Shown here: positions 11,775 through 23,670 of the stretch, one piece after another | How positions within the stretch are numbered: the first letter of the stretch is position 1 | Layout: each line of letters begins with the position of its first letter | The notes under the pieces: model-generated | Database searches by the model: none | What the model was told of the DNA's origin: nothing | Seen by the model: only the letters and a program-made list of their open reading frames with translations | Made by a program: the position numbers and the translations under genes | DNA from: Lamellibrachia columna | Lineage: Eukaryota > Annelida > Polychaeta > Sabellida > Siboglinidae | DNA length: 64,000 nucleotides | Reading direction: 5' to 3' | Assembly (NCBI GenBank): GCA_963662155.1 | Contig: OY759263.1 | Location: forward strand, 1,496,595 to 1,560,594

Positions 11775-12440
11775 TGTTGTTCCGGTTGTATTTTTTTCGA
11801 AGACTGAGAGCTTTTTGTGTTAATGAGAAAATACTCATTCTTTTTTATCGCTCCATTGTTGAAAGCATACTGCGCTATGGGATTACTGCCTGGTTTGGCA
11901 ATCTGTCTGTTCAGTCGAAATCACAGCTTTCTCGCTTAATGAGAACTGCCATGAAAATAACAGGTTCCACATCTCCCATGATCTCCCTTCAGGACATTTT
12001 TGAACAGACATTAAGAAGACAGTCAGTCAAGATTATTTATGATACCAAACATGTTTTACACAATGAATTTCAGCTCCTGCCATCTGGCAGACGCTATAGA
12101 ACTCCTCCGTGCAGGCTTAACAGATACAGATACTCATTTGTGCCACTGTCCATTAAACAACTCAACTCATGATGCCTGCTGCAACAGTGTCACTTGTCGT
12201 TCCTAGCATAACTAGTAATGTGTATGCAATGTATATATTGTCTAATCATTATTTATGTGTGTATTTATTTTTATTATTATTACTATTATTTTTACTATGT
12301 TTTACTGTCTACTTATCTGCCGCTTTTATAGAATGGTTTCATGTATATATTGCAGTCATGTTTGTTCTTACCCGAGACAAATTTCTCAATTCATTATTGA
12401 GACAATAAAGAATTATGTTATCTATCTTATCTTATGTCAT
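11775..12440 (+). mobile_element. 3' end of another LINE nested in the L2-like element
   Basis: An open frame at 11774-12172 carries R-L-Y-F-F-R-R-L-R-A-F, then F-Y-R-S-I-V-E-S-I-L-R-Y-G and L-P-S-G-R-R-Y-R-T-P, closing with S-F-V-P-L-S-I-K-Q-L-N. These are post-palm RT landmarks of CR1/L2-like LINEs. The 3' UTR ends in AATAAAG followed by a TATCT-type short repeat at about 12418-12436, the usual LINE tail. Minus-strand endonuclease codons of the L2-like element lie on both sides, so this fragment inserted into it. The insertion is strongly 5'-truncated. Confidence 0.82.
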
Positions 12441-12592
12441 ACTTGATGAAGGCGGATGATAAGCAACCCAGACTTTGTATGTCAACAAGTGCGGGTTGAT
12501 GAATTGTACACGGAGAAGTTCGATGGTTGTGAATGGCAGCTTTGGAAGTCTCTTTGTGTTGAATGTGCTGCGGTGTATGATGGCAACTCCGC
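12441..12592 (-). pseudogene. L2-like LINE ORF2, central APE endonuclease segment
   Basis: Minus-strand codons read G-G-V-A-I-I-H-R-S-T-F-N, then L-R-V-Q-F-I-N-P-H and Y-H-P-P-S-S-S before meeting the nested insertion. The N-terminal side merges with the 61-bp array. Confidence 0.8.
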
Positions 12593-13812
12593 CACCGCGA
12601 CGAGAGGCACATGCTGCGTGTTGGAAGGTGTAGCCATGAGGCGTCAACTCCGCCACCGCGACGAGAGGCACATGCTGCGTGTTGGAAGGTGTTGCCATGA
12701 GGCGTCAACTCCGCCACCGCGACGAGAGGCACGTGCTGCGTGTTGGAAGGTGTTGCCATGAGGCGTCAACTCCGCCACCGCGACGAGAGGCACATGCTGC
12801 GTGTTGGAAGGTGTTGCCATGAGGCGTCAACTCCGCCACCGCGACGAGAGGCACATGCTGCGTGTTGGAAGGTGTTGCCATGAGGCGTCAACTCCGCCAC
12901 CGCGACGAGAGGCACATGCTGCGTGTTGGAAGGTGTTGCCATGAGGCGTCAACTCCGCCACCGCGACGAGAGGCACGTGCTGCGTGTTGGAAGGTGTAGC
13001 CAGGAGGCGTCAACTCCGCCACCGCGACGAGAGGCACGTGCTGCGTGTTGGAAGATGTTGCCATGAGGCGTCAACTCCGCCACCGCGACGAGAGGCACAT
13101 GCTGCGTGTTGGAAGGTGTAGCCAGGAGGCGTCAACTCCGCCACCGCGACGAGAGGCACATGCTGCGTGTTGGAAGGTGTTGCCATGAGGCGTCAACTCC
13201 GCCACCGCGACGAGAGGCACATGCTGCGTGTTGGAAGGTGTTGCCATGAGGCGTCAACTCCGCCACCGCGACGAGAGGCACGTGCTGCGTGTTGGAAGGT
13301 GTAGCCAGGAGGCGTCAACTCCGCCACCGCGACGAGAGGCACATGCTGCGTGTTGGAAGGTGTTGCCATGAGGCGTCAACTCCGCCACCGCGACGAGAGG
13401 CACATGCTGCGTGTTGGAAGGTGTTGCCATGAGGCGTCAACTCCGCCACCGCGACGAGAGGCACATGCTGCGTGTTGGAAGGTGTTGCCATGAGGCGTCA
13501 ACTCCGCCACCGCGACGAGAGGCACGTGCTGCGTGTTGGAAGGTGTTGCCATGAGGCGTCAACTCCGCCACAGCGACGAGAGGCACGTGCTGCGTGTTGG
13601 AAGGTGTTGCCATGAGGCGTCAACTCCGCCACCGCGACGAGAGGCACGTGCTGCGTGTTGGAAGGTGTAGCCAGGAGGCGTCAACTCCGCCACCGCGACG
13701 AGAGGCACGTGCTACGTGTTTGAAGGTGTAGCCATGAGGCGTCAACTCCGCCACCGCGACGAGAGGCACGTGCTGCGTGTTGGAAGGTGTAGCCATGAGG
13801 CGTCAACTCCGC
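12580..13812. repeat. 61-bp minisatellite made of L2-like endonuclease sequence, about 20 copies
   Basis: GCGTCAACTCCGCCACCGCG recurs every 61 bp (12641, 12702 and on). On the minus strand a unit reads E-L-T-P-H-G-Y-T-F-Q-H-A-A then R-R-G-G-G-V, which is the endonuclease sequence expected between the flanking parts of the same LINE (L-A-I-T-E-T-C-L-K-K on one side, A-I-I-H-R-S on the other). Units are nearly identical, differing at CATGCTG/CGTGCTG and GCCATGAG/GCCAGGAG. Since 61 is not divisible by three, each added copy shifts the frame. Confidence 0.95.
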
Positions 13813-14277
13813 AAAGATCCCTTCGTCTCCTGTCTTCTTGAGACACGTCTCGGTGATGGCCAACACATCCCATTAGTGTTCGAATATGTCCTCGCTTATT
13901 GTGAGCGTCTTGTTTCTGACAGGTCTTGCATTGATCAATGCCACATGGGGGGAACGCTTCTCACAATCGTTGGCAACGGTTTGTATTCCCCTTTGGGTTT
14001 GACAATGTGTCGGTTTCAGTCGTATAATGTTCACGTTGTTGACGCCGCGTTGGTGGTCAGTGGGTACAAAGCCGGGTCGACGTCCAATTATTGGACGAAT
14101 TGTACGCTGACGATTGCGACCGGCTCTGCACCCTCGTGTGACTGCACAAATTCTATTGTCCTTTATCGTGTCGAACAAAGGCTGAGGCGCCTTGCCGCCA
14201 GTGACACTAGCAATGTTAGGGTTGAACAGTTCCTGCCGAGTGTAGGTCACCATGTTATGTGGGTACAGGTGTGACAC
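13800..14277 (-). pseudogene. L2-like LINE ORF2, N-terminal region
   Basis: The minus strand reads Y-T-R-Q-E-L-F-N, then R-G-C-R-A-G-R-N-R. It continues to A-L-I-N-A-R-P-V-R-N-K-T, the first APE endonuclease block (Asn), and in the next frame M-L-A-I-T-E-T-C-L-K-K-T (catalytic Glu). There is one frame break near 13870. Confidence 0.82.
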
Positions 14278-14470
14278 TGCCCGGTGTAGGTCACCATGTT
14301 ATGACACTGCAGAGTGTAGGTCACCATGTTATGACACTGCAGAGTGAAGGTCACCATGTTATGTGGGTACAGGTGTGACACTGCCGAGTGTAGGTCACCA
14401 TGTTATGTGGGTACAGGTGTGACACTGCCGAGTGTAGGTCACCATGTTATGTGGGTACAGGTGTGACAAC
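14236..14470. repeat. 44-bp tandem repeat with 26-bp short variants
   Basis: GAGTGTAGGTCACCATGTTA occurs at 14386 and 14430 (44 bp apart). Further copies lie upstream, two of them lacking the GTGGGTACAGG part. The array covers the 5' end of the L2-like coding region. Confidence 0.88.
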
Positions 14471-14479
14471 AGAATAAAA

Positions 14480-15217
14480 GTCACCAAAATATACTAATAT
14501 ATAAAACCAATAACACAGTAGAGCAGCTCCGGGCATTCCAGCAATGTTATCAAAACAATGTTCGAATATCACCGGCGTGGTAGTAATAACAATATGTAAA
14601 AATCAATGCTAAACACAGAGCAAATAAATAGCTGCCAATGGGCAATAGTTTATGTAACATTCGCAGTCGATTTTTTAAAAATGCCAATTTTTTTCAAATC
14701 ATCAAAAAAATTTACCTTAGTCGTTAGAATTGGTATCGATCAAAATAGTGGATTTCCAAAAACACTGTGTGGGTCAGTGCAGGTCATAGCCGTGACCTCC
14801 ATCCTCTCGAAAATCACATGACAAAGTTACGAAATTTCACCAAGGAAGAAAATCAAGATTTTTCAGCAATTGGATTTTCACTTCATTTAATGCTTGAACA
14901 AGCAATGCTTGAACAAGCATTAATTAATTTAATAGTTCACAAAAACTACAAACAAAAGTTGTACCAACGAGCTAGCATGTTGCAGTGGATACTAGGTAGT
15001 TTTGGTTTTTCGCAAAATTAACTTGAAATGAGACTAGCAAAAATCGAATTGATTGAATCATTTGATCGAATTGAATCGAACTACGTATTTTTAGTTTGAT
15101 TGGACAAAATGTCGACAGGCGGTGTTCATAGAAAATAGATGTATCTAATATTAATTTGTCAACCAGTTAAATGAACGTAAATACATAGAACTTAAAAAGA
15201 CCTACCTAACATTAGAG
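14480..15217. other. Unassigned AT-rich sequence
   Basis: I see no gene, RNA or transposon motif. A 13-bp direct duplication (CAATGCTTGAACA / GCATGCTTGAACA type) occurs near 14890-14920. Confidence 0.4.
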
Positions 15218-16000
<783 letters not shown>

Positions 16001-16003
16001 CCA

Positions 16004-16094
16004 TGACTATAAGACTATACGACTATACGACTATCAGACTATAAGACTATAAGACTATAAGACTATAAGATTATAAGACTATCAGACTATAAGC
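16004..16094. repeat. 9-10 bp tandem repeat (ACTATAAGA/ACTATACGA type)
   Basis: About nine short units with single-base variants lie next to the TA tract. Confidence 0.9.
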
Positions 16095-16127
16095 CTTCGT
16101 TCGGGGCCGTTGAACTGATTCGACTGC

Positions 16128-16129
<2 letters not shown>

Positions 16130-16196
<67 letters not shown>

Positions 16197-16207
16197 CGAT
16201 ATATATG

Positions 16208-16269
<62 letters not shown>

Positions 16270-16280
16270 CGATATATATG

Positions 16281-16374
<94 letters not shown>

Positions 16375-16376
16375 TA

Positions 16377-16473
<97 letters not shown>

Positions 16474-16487
16474 TCTATAAATCTATA
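16130..16487. repeat. TA dinucleotide microsatellite with internal duplications
   Basis: Long (TA)n carries two copies of a block containing TATACGATATATATGTA, at about 16193 and 16266 (73 bp apart), so the tract also grew by block duplication. Confidence 0.97.
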
Positions 16488-16489
16488 TA

Positions 16490-16775
16490 TCAGCTGTATT
16501 GTCCCGTGGTTGGGCGAAGGCCACAGCATGTTGTTTCCAAGTTTGCCTATCTTGTGCTGTTCTTTGCCAGGTGGTTTCATTCCAATACTCATCCAAATCG
16601 TCTCTCCATCTTTTTGCTGGTCTTCCTCGTAATCTCTTCCTTCCGTACGGTCTCCAGGTGGTAATGCGCTTTGTCCATCTGTTATCTTTGAGTCGGCTGA
16701 TGTGTCCTGCCCAGGACCGCTTCATTCTTCTGGTTGTTGTTTTTATCACGTCTGTGACTCCTGTGTTTGCTCTCA
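16490..16775 (-). pseudogene. LINE RT C-terminal region, 3' part
   Basis: The minus strand reads T-D-V-I-K-T-T-T-R-R-M-K-R-S-W-A-G-H-I, then [21 protein letters not shown] and D-R-Q-T-W-K. This is the usual C-terminal region of RTE-like and related invertebrate LINE polymerases. It directly continues the part at 21888-22660, with the 44/39-bp array between them. Confidence 0.88.
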
Positions 16776-19700
16776 GGTGTTTGTCTTTCTGTCACGGTAT
16801 GTTACTCTCACCCAGGTGTTTGTCTTTCTGTCACGGTATGCTATATTACTCTCACCCAGGTGTTTGTCTTTCTGTCACGGTATGTTACTCTCACCCAGGT
16901 GTTTGTCTTTCTGTCACGGTATGCTATATTACTCTCACCCAGGTGTTTGTCTTTCTGTCACGGTATGTTACTCTCACCCAGGTGTTTGTCTTTCTGTCAC
17001 GGTATGCTATATTACTCTCACCCAGGTGTTTGTCTTTCTGTCACGGTATGTTACTCTCACCCAGGTGTTTGTCTTTCTGTCACGGTATGCTATATTACTC
17101 TCACCCAGGTGTTTGTCTTTCTGTCACGGTATGTTACTCTCACCCAGGTGTTTGTCTTTCTGTCACGGTATGCTATATTACTCTCACCCAGGTGTTTGTC
17201 TTTCTGTCACGGTATGTTACTCTCACCCAGGTGTTTGTCTTTCTGTCACGGTATGCTATATTACTCTCACCCAGGTGTTTGTCTTTCTGTCACGGTATGT
17301 TACTCTCACCCAGGTGTTTGTCTTTCTGTCACGGTATGCTATATTACTCTCACCCAGGTGTTTGTCTTTCTGTCACGGTATGTTACTCTCACCCAGGTGT
17401 TTGTCTTTCTGTCACGGTATGCTATATTACTCTCACCCAGGTGTTTGTCTTTCTGTCACGGTATGTTACTCTCACCCAGGTGTTTGTCTTTCTGTCACGG
17501 TATGCTATATTACTCTCACCCAGGTGTTTGTCTTTCTGTCACGGTATGTTACTCTCACCCAGGTGTTTGTCTTTCTGTCACGGTATGCTATATTACTCTC
17601 ACCGGTGTTTGTCTTTCTGTCACGGTATGTTACTCTCACCCAGGTGTTTGTCTTTCTGTCACGGTATGCTATATTACTCTCACCCAGGTGTTTGTCTTTC
17701 TGTCACGGTATGTTACTCTCACCCAGGTGTTTGTCTTTCTGTCACGGTATGCTATATTACTCTCACCCAGGTGTTTGTCTTTCTGTCACGGTATGTTACC
17801 TCTCACCCAGGTGTTTGTCTTTCTGTCACGGTATGCTATATTACTCTCACCAGGTGTTTGTCTTTCTGTCATGGTATGCTATATTACTCTCACCCAGGTG
17901 TTTGTCTTTCTGTCACGGTATGTTACTCTCACCCAGGTGTTTGTCTTTCTGTCACGGTATGCTATATTACTCTCACCCAGGTGTTTGTCTTTCTGTCACG
18001 GTATGTTACTCTCACCCAGGTGTTTGTCTTTCTGTCACGGTATGCTATATTACTCTCACCCAGGTGTTTGTCTTTCTGTCACGGTATGTTACTCTCACCC
18101 AGGTGTTTGTCTTTCTGTCACGGTATGCTATATTACTCTCACCCAGGTGTTTGTCTTTCTGTCACGGTATGCTATATTACTCTCACCCAGTGTTGTGTCT
18201 TCTTCTGTCACGGTATGCTATATTACTCTCACCCAGGTGTTTGTCTTTCTGTCACGGTATGTTACTCTCACCCAGGTGTTTGTCTTTCTGTCACGGTATG
18301 CTATATTACTCTCACCAGGTGTTTGTCTTTCTGTCATGGTATGCTATATTACTCTCACCCAGGTGTTTGTCTTTCTGTCACGGTATGTTACTCTCACCCA
18401 GGTGTTTGTCTTTCTGTCACGGTATGCTATATTACTCTCACCCAGGTGTTTGTCTTTCTGTCACGGTATGTTACTCTCACCCAGGTGTTTGTCTTTCTGT
18501 CACGGTATGCTATATTACTCTCACCCAGGTGTTTGTCTTTCTGTCACGGTATGTTACTCTCACCCAGGTGTTTGTCTTTCTGTCACGGTATGCTATATTA
18601 CTCTCACCCAGGTGTTTGTCTTTCTGTCATGGTATGCTATATTACTCTCACCCAGGTGTTTGTCTTTCTCTCATGGTATGCTATATTACTCTCACCCAGG
18701 TGTTTGTCTTTCTCTCATGGTATGCTATATTACTCTCACCCAGGTGTTTGTCTTTCTCTCACGGTATGCTATATTACTCTCACCCAGGTGTTTGTCTTTC
18801 TCTCATGGTATGCTATATTACTCTCACCCAGGTGTTTGTCTTTCTCTCATGGTATGCTATATTACTCTCACCCAGGTGTTTGTCTTTCTCTCATGGTATG
18901 CTATATTACTCTCACCCAGGTGTTTGTCTTTCTCTCATGGTATGCTATATTACTCTCACCCAGGTGTTTGTCTTTCTCTCATGGTATGCTATATTACTCT
19001 CACCCAGGTGTTTGTCTTTCTCTCATGGTATGCTATATTACTCTCACCCAGGTGTTTGTCTTTCTCTCATGGTATGCTATATTACTCTCACCCAGGTGTT
19101 TGTCTTTCTCTCATGGTATGCTATATTACTCTCACCCAGGTGTTTGTCTTTCTCTCATGGTATGCTATATTACTCTCACCCAGGTGTTTGTCTTTCTCTC
19201 ATGGTATGCTATATTACTCTCACCCAGGTGTTTGTCTTTCTGTCACGGTATGCTATATTACTCTCACCCAGGTGTTTGTCTTTCTCTCATGGTATGCTAT
19301 ATTACTCTCACCCAGGTGTTTGTCTTTCTGTCACGGTATGCTATATTACTCTCACCCAGGTGTTTGTCTTTCTGTCACGGTATGCTATATTACTCTCACC
19401 CAGGTGTTTGTCTTTCTGTCATGGTATGCTATATTACTCTCACCCAGGTGTTTGTCTTTCTCTCATGGTATGCTATATTACTCTCACCCAGGTGTTTGTC
19501 TTTCTGTCACGGTATGCTATATTACTCTCACCCAGGTGTTTGTCTTTCTGTCACGGTATGCTATATTACTCTCACCCAGGTGTTTGTCTTTCTGTCATGG
19601 TATGCTATATTACTCTCACCCAGATGTTTGTCTTTCTGTCACGGTATGCTATATTACTCTCACCAGGTGTTTGTCTTTCTGTCATGGTATGCTATATTAC

Positions 19701-21940
19701 TCTCACCCAGGTGTTTGTCTTTCTCTCATGGTATGCTATATTACTCTCACCCAGGTGTTTGTCTTTCTGTCACGGTATGCTATATTACTCTCACCCAGGT
19801 GTTTGTCTTTCTGTCACGGTATGCTATATTACTCTCACCCAGGTGTTTGTCTTTCTGTCACGGTATGCTATATTACTCTCACCCAGGTGTTTGTCTTTCT
19901 GTCATGGTATGCTATATTACTCTCACCCAGGTGTTTGTCTTTCTCTCATGGTATGCTATATTACTCTCACCCAGGTGTTTGTCTTTCTGTCACGGTATGC
20001 TATATTACTCTCACCCAGGTGTTTGTCTTTCTGTCACGGTATGCTATATTACTCTCACCAGGTGTTTGTCTTTCTGTCATGGTATGCTATATTACTCTCA
20101 CCCAGGTGTTTGTCTTTCTGTCACGGTATGCTATATTACTCTCACCAGGTGTTTGTCTTTCTGTCATGGTATGCTATATTACTCTCACCCAGGTGTTTGT
20201 CTTTCTCTCATGGTATGCTATATTACTCTCACCCAGGTGTTTGTCTTTCTGTCACGGTATGCTATATTACTCTCACCCAGGTGTTTGTCTTTCTGTCACG
20301 GTATGCTATATTACTCTCACCCAGGTGTTTGTCTTTCTGTCATGGTATGCTATATTACTCTCACCCAGGTGTTTGTCTTTCTCTCATGGTATGCTATATT
20401 ACTCTCACCCAGGTGTTTGTCTTTCTCTCATGGTATGCTATATTACTCTCACCCAGGTGTTTGTCTTTCTCTCATGGTATGCTATATTACTCTCACCCAG
20501 GTGTTTGTCTTTCTCTCATGGTATGCTATATTACTCTCACCCAGGTGTTTGTCTTTCTCTCATGGTATGCTATATTACTCTCACCCAGGTGTTTGTCTTT
20601 CTCTCATGGTATGCTATATTACTCTCACCCAGGTGTTTGTCTTTCTCTCATGGTATGCTATATTACTCTCACCCAGGTGTTTGTCTTTCTCTCATGGTAT
20701 GCTATATTACTCTCACCCAGGTGTTTGTCTTTCTGTCACGGTATGCTATATTACTCTCACCCAGGTGTTTGTCTTTCTCTCATGGTATGCTATATTACTC
20801 TCACCAGGTGTTTGTCTTTCTGTCACGGTATGCTATATTACTCTCACCCAGGTGTTTGTCTTTCTGTCATGGTATGCTATATTACTCTCACCCAGGTGTT
20901 TGTCTTTCTGTCATGGTATGCTATATTACTCTCACCCAGGTGTTTGTCTTTCTGTCATGGTATGCTATATTACTCTCACCCAGGTGTTTGTCTTTCTCTC
21001 ATGGTATGCTATATTACTCTCACCCAGGTGTTTGTCTTTCTGTCACGGTATGCTATATTACTCTCACCCAGGTGTTTGTCTTTCTGTCACGGTATGCTAT
21101 ATTACTCTCACCCAGGTGTTTGTCTTTCTGTCATGGTATGTTATATTACTCTCACCCAGGTGTTTGTCTTTCTCTCATGGTATGCTATATTACTCTCACC
21201 CAGGTGTTTGTCTTTCTCTCATGGTATGCTATATTACTCTCACCCAGGTGTTTGTCTTTCTGTCACGGTATGCTATATTACTCTCACCCAGGTGTTTGTC
21301 TTTCTGTCACGGTATGCTATATTACTCTCACCCAGGTGTTTGTCTTTCTGTCATGGTATGCTATATTACTCTCACCCAGGTGTTTGTCTTTCTGTCACGG
21401 TATGCTATATTACTCTCACCAGGTGTTTGTCTTTCTGTCATGGTATGCTATATTACTCTCACCCAGGTGTTTGTCTTTCTGTCATGGTATGCTATATTAC
21501 TCTCACCCAGGTGTTTGTCTTTCTGTCATGGTATGCTATATTACTCTCACCCAGGTGTTTGTCTTTCTGTCACGGTATGCTATATTACTCTCACCCAGGT
21601 GTTTGTCTTTCTGTCACGGTATGCTATATTACTCTCACCCAGGTGTTTGTCTTTCTGTCATGGTATGCTATATTACTCTCACCCAGGTGTTTGTCTTTCT
21701 GTCACGGTATGCTATATTACTCTCACCCAGGTGTTTGTCTTTCTGTCACGGTATGCTATATTACTCTCACCCAGGTGTTTGTCTTTCTGTCATGGTATGC
21801 TATATTACTCTCACCCAGGTGTTTGTCTTTCTGTCATGGTATGCTATATTACTCTCACCCAGGTGTTTGTCTTTCTGTCATGGTATGCTATATTACTCTC
21901 ACCCAGGTGTTTGTCTTTCTGTCATGGTATGCTATATTAA
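16775..21940. repeat. 44/39-bp minisatellite made of LINE RT sequence, about 120 copies
   Basis: Units contain AGGTGTTTGTCTTTCTGTCA and differ in length: 44 bp with CTATATTACT, or 39 bp with the CTATA step missing. From 16775 to about 18600 the two lengths mostly alternate, giving an 83-bp dimer; after that only 44-bp units occur. Base variants (CTGTCACGG, CTGTCATGG, CTCTCATGG) cluster in blocks. On the minus strand a unit reads N-I-A-Y-R-D-R-K-T-N-T-W-V-R. That is the sequence found at the array's right border in the LINE itself (N-I-A-Y-H-D-R-K-T-N-T-W-V-R). Open frames of over 1700 codons on the + strand arise because all three frames of the units lack stops. Confidence 0.96.
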
Positions 21941-22659
21941 GCATACTCCTCTCCATTTTTGTCTGCGCGGCCGCTAGTTTTTTCTGAGCTTGTTTTGTGA
22001 GTGACCATGTCTCAGCCCCGTATGTCAGAGCTGGCAGTACACACGAGTTGTAAACCTTTCTTTTTAGACAGATAGCAAAGTTACTTTTGAAGATGTCGCG
22101 ATGTTTTGCATATGCTGTCCAGCCGGCTGTGATTCGTCGTAGGATTTCCTTGTCTTGGTTCTTGTCCCTAAGGTTGAAGCGTTGGCCTAGGTATACGTAA
22201 CTCTCCACATTCTCTATCTGAGTGTTATTAACGTATATTGGGGTGTTGTCTTCCACCATTATTTTTGTTTTTGAGATGTTCATCCTCAAGCCGCTTAGGT
22301 TACTTTCTTCGCATAGTTCTTGTAGCATCATTTCTAGTTATTGTGGTGTTTCGGTGCACAGGAAGATATTGTCTGCGAAACGGAGATGGTTAAGATATTC
22401 TCCTTCTATTTTCAGGCCTTTGTTCTCCCTCCCAGTTCAGTCTTCTGAAGATACTTTCGAGTGTTGATGTAAATAGTTTGGGTGAGATGGTATCCCCCTG
22501 TCGCACTCATCTTTTGATGTTTATTTTCTCGCTCTCTTTGTGAAGATATACTGTCACAGAGCTGTCTATGTATATATCTTTCATGAGTTGTATGTATGCA
22601 TCTTCTATCTTGGAGTGAAGACAGTATTGCCTGGGTTTGTACCGAGTCGAAGGCCTTCT

Positions 22660-22660
<1 letters not shown>
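21888..22660 (-). pseudogene. LINE RT palm and thumb region, 5' part
   Basis: Minus-strand codons at 22379-22368 spell F-A-D-N where F-A-D-D is expected, so the second catalytic aspartate is lost. A stop follows a few codons on. The open frame 22331-21888 has L-R-M-N-I-S-K-T-K-I-M, then Y-V-Y-L-G-Q-R, R-I-T-A-G-W-T-A-Y, L-P-A-L-T-Y-G-A-E-T-W and M-L-N-I-A-Y-H-D-R-K. These are in the standard order for an RTE-like or related RT. The 5' end fades into a TA tract at about 22664. Confidence 0.88.

Positions 22661-22663
<3 letters not shown>

Positions 22664-22732
<69 letters not shown>
22664..22732. repeat. TA microsatellite
   Basis: An uninterrupted AT run of about 70 bp lies at the 5' end of the LINE remnant. 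Confidence 0.97.
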
Positions 22733-22736
<4 letters not shown>

Positions 22737-22950
22737 CTTATATTGTTGTCTAATGACTACGGTTACGTTTATAAATTACACTTTGTACAATGCGAATGGA
22801 ATTTAGGAATGTTCAAAGAAAGAGAGCGGGATGAATAGAGTGGGCCACGTGGGAGGAACCGAGGGACTTTCGCCGATTCGAAAGGACGGAAGCAATCCTT
22901 TTAATTAACAAGCACATTCCTGTACTCACAGAGGGTGCCGGGAGGGAATC
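22733..22950. other. Unassigned unique sequence
   Basis: No feature is recognised. Confidence 0.4.
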
Positions 22951-22954
22951 AATG

Positions 22955-23404
22955 TGTCATCTCACACCATCTCACACCATCTCACATCATCTCACACCAT
23001 CTCACATCATCGCACACAATCTCACACCATATCACACCATCTCACACCATCTCACATCATCTCACACCATCTCACACCATCTCACACCATCTCACATTAT
23101 CTTACACCATCTCACACCATCTCACACCATCTCACATCATCTCACACCATCGCGCACCTTCTCACATCATCTCACACCGTCTCACACCATCTCACACCAT
23201 CTAACACCATCTCACATCATCTCACACCATCTCACACCATCTCACACCATCTCACACCATCTCACAGCATCTCACACCATCTCACACCATCTCACATCAT
23301 CTCACACCACCTCACACCATCTCACACCATCTAACACCGTTTCAGACCATCTCACAACATCTCACACCATCTCACACCATCTCACACCATCTCACACCAT
23401 CTCC
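22955..23404. repeat. 10-bp tandem repeat (CTCACACCAT), about 45 copies
   Basis: CTCACACCAT alternates with CTCACATCAT and rarer variants over 450 bp. A 10-bp unit keeps all frames open for long stretches, so the His/Ser/Thr-rich frames are not genes. Confidence 0.97.
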
Positions 23405-23416
23405 TCCGTCCTCTTT

Positions 23417-23417
<1 letters not shown>

Positions 23418-23505
<88 letters not shown>
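23418..23505. repeat. TA microsatellite upstream of the SLC22-family gene
   Basis: A pure AT run of about 88 bp ends 165 bp before the start codon of the transporter gene. Confidence 0.97.
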
Positions 23506-23507
<2 letters not shown>

Positions 23508-23600
23508 TCCGTCATATTTAGGCTTGTGTGTGTGTACATATATATCTCGATATATATATAATGTTAAATTACTGTGCTAGTAATTCGCTGAGACAACGCT

Positions 23601-23657
23601 ATGCTATTTGACGACATGATTAATATATATCTCAGTCCTATTTCGTCTTGTAGCTGA
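23601..23657 (+). other. Short upstream ORF resembling a duplicated start of exon 1
   Basis: An 18-codon ORF begins M-L-F-D-D-M-I-N-I and ends at TGA 23655-23657, 13 bp before the main ATG. The main protein begins M-H-F-D-D-L-F-E-I. The DNA also matches: CTGAGAC then ATGC-ATTT-GACGAC in both places. It may be an upstream ORF in the mRNA, or a relic of local duplication of the coding start. The transcription start is unknown, so its presence in the mRNA is not shown. Confidence 0.5.
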
Positions 23658-23670
23658 CTGAGACGACAAG

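Larger units (their letters stand above)
9420..14280 (-). mobile_element. L2-like LINE, decayed, with nested insertion and internal minisatellite
   Basis: Pieces of one ORF2 lie in order on the minus strand: N-terminus 14277-13800, endonuclease 13866-11223, RT 11332-9884 and C-terminus 9987-9446. The C-terminal block with R-V-D-F-N-I-L-V-V-T-Y-K-A-M-H is a hallmark of the CR1/L2 group. It has several frameshifts and stops, a + strand LINE fragment inserted at about 11775-12440, and a 61-bp array within the endonuclease region at about 12580-13810. No ORF1 was identified. Confidence 0.8.

Noticed and set aside
11774..12172. Host gene candidate of 132 codons
   Set aside because: Its motifs are the C-terminal RT region of a LINE, followed by a LINE-type 3' tail.
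12580..13812. CRISPR-like array
   Set aside because: The units are contiguous 61-bp copies with no unique spacers, and the unit is LINE endonuclease sequence in an animal genome.
16499..21987. Three + strand open frames of more than 1700 codons
   Set aside because: All lie in the 44/39-bp array. The units lack stops in three frames, and the sequence is explained on the other strand as amplified LINE RT coding sequence.
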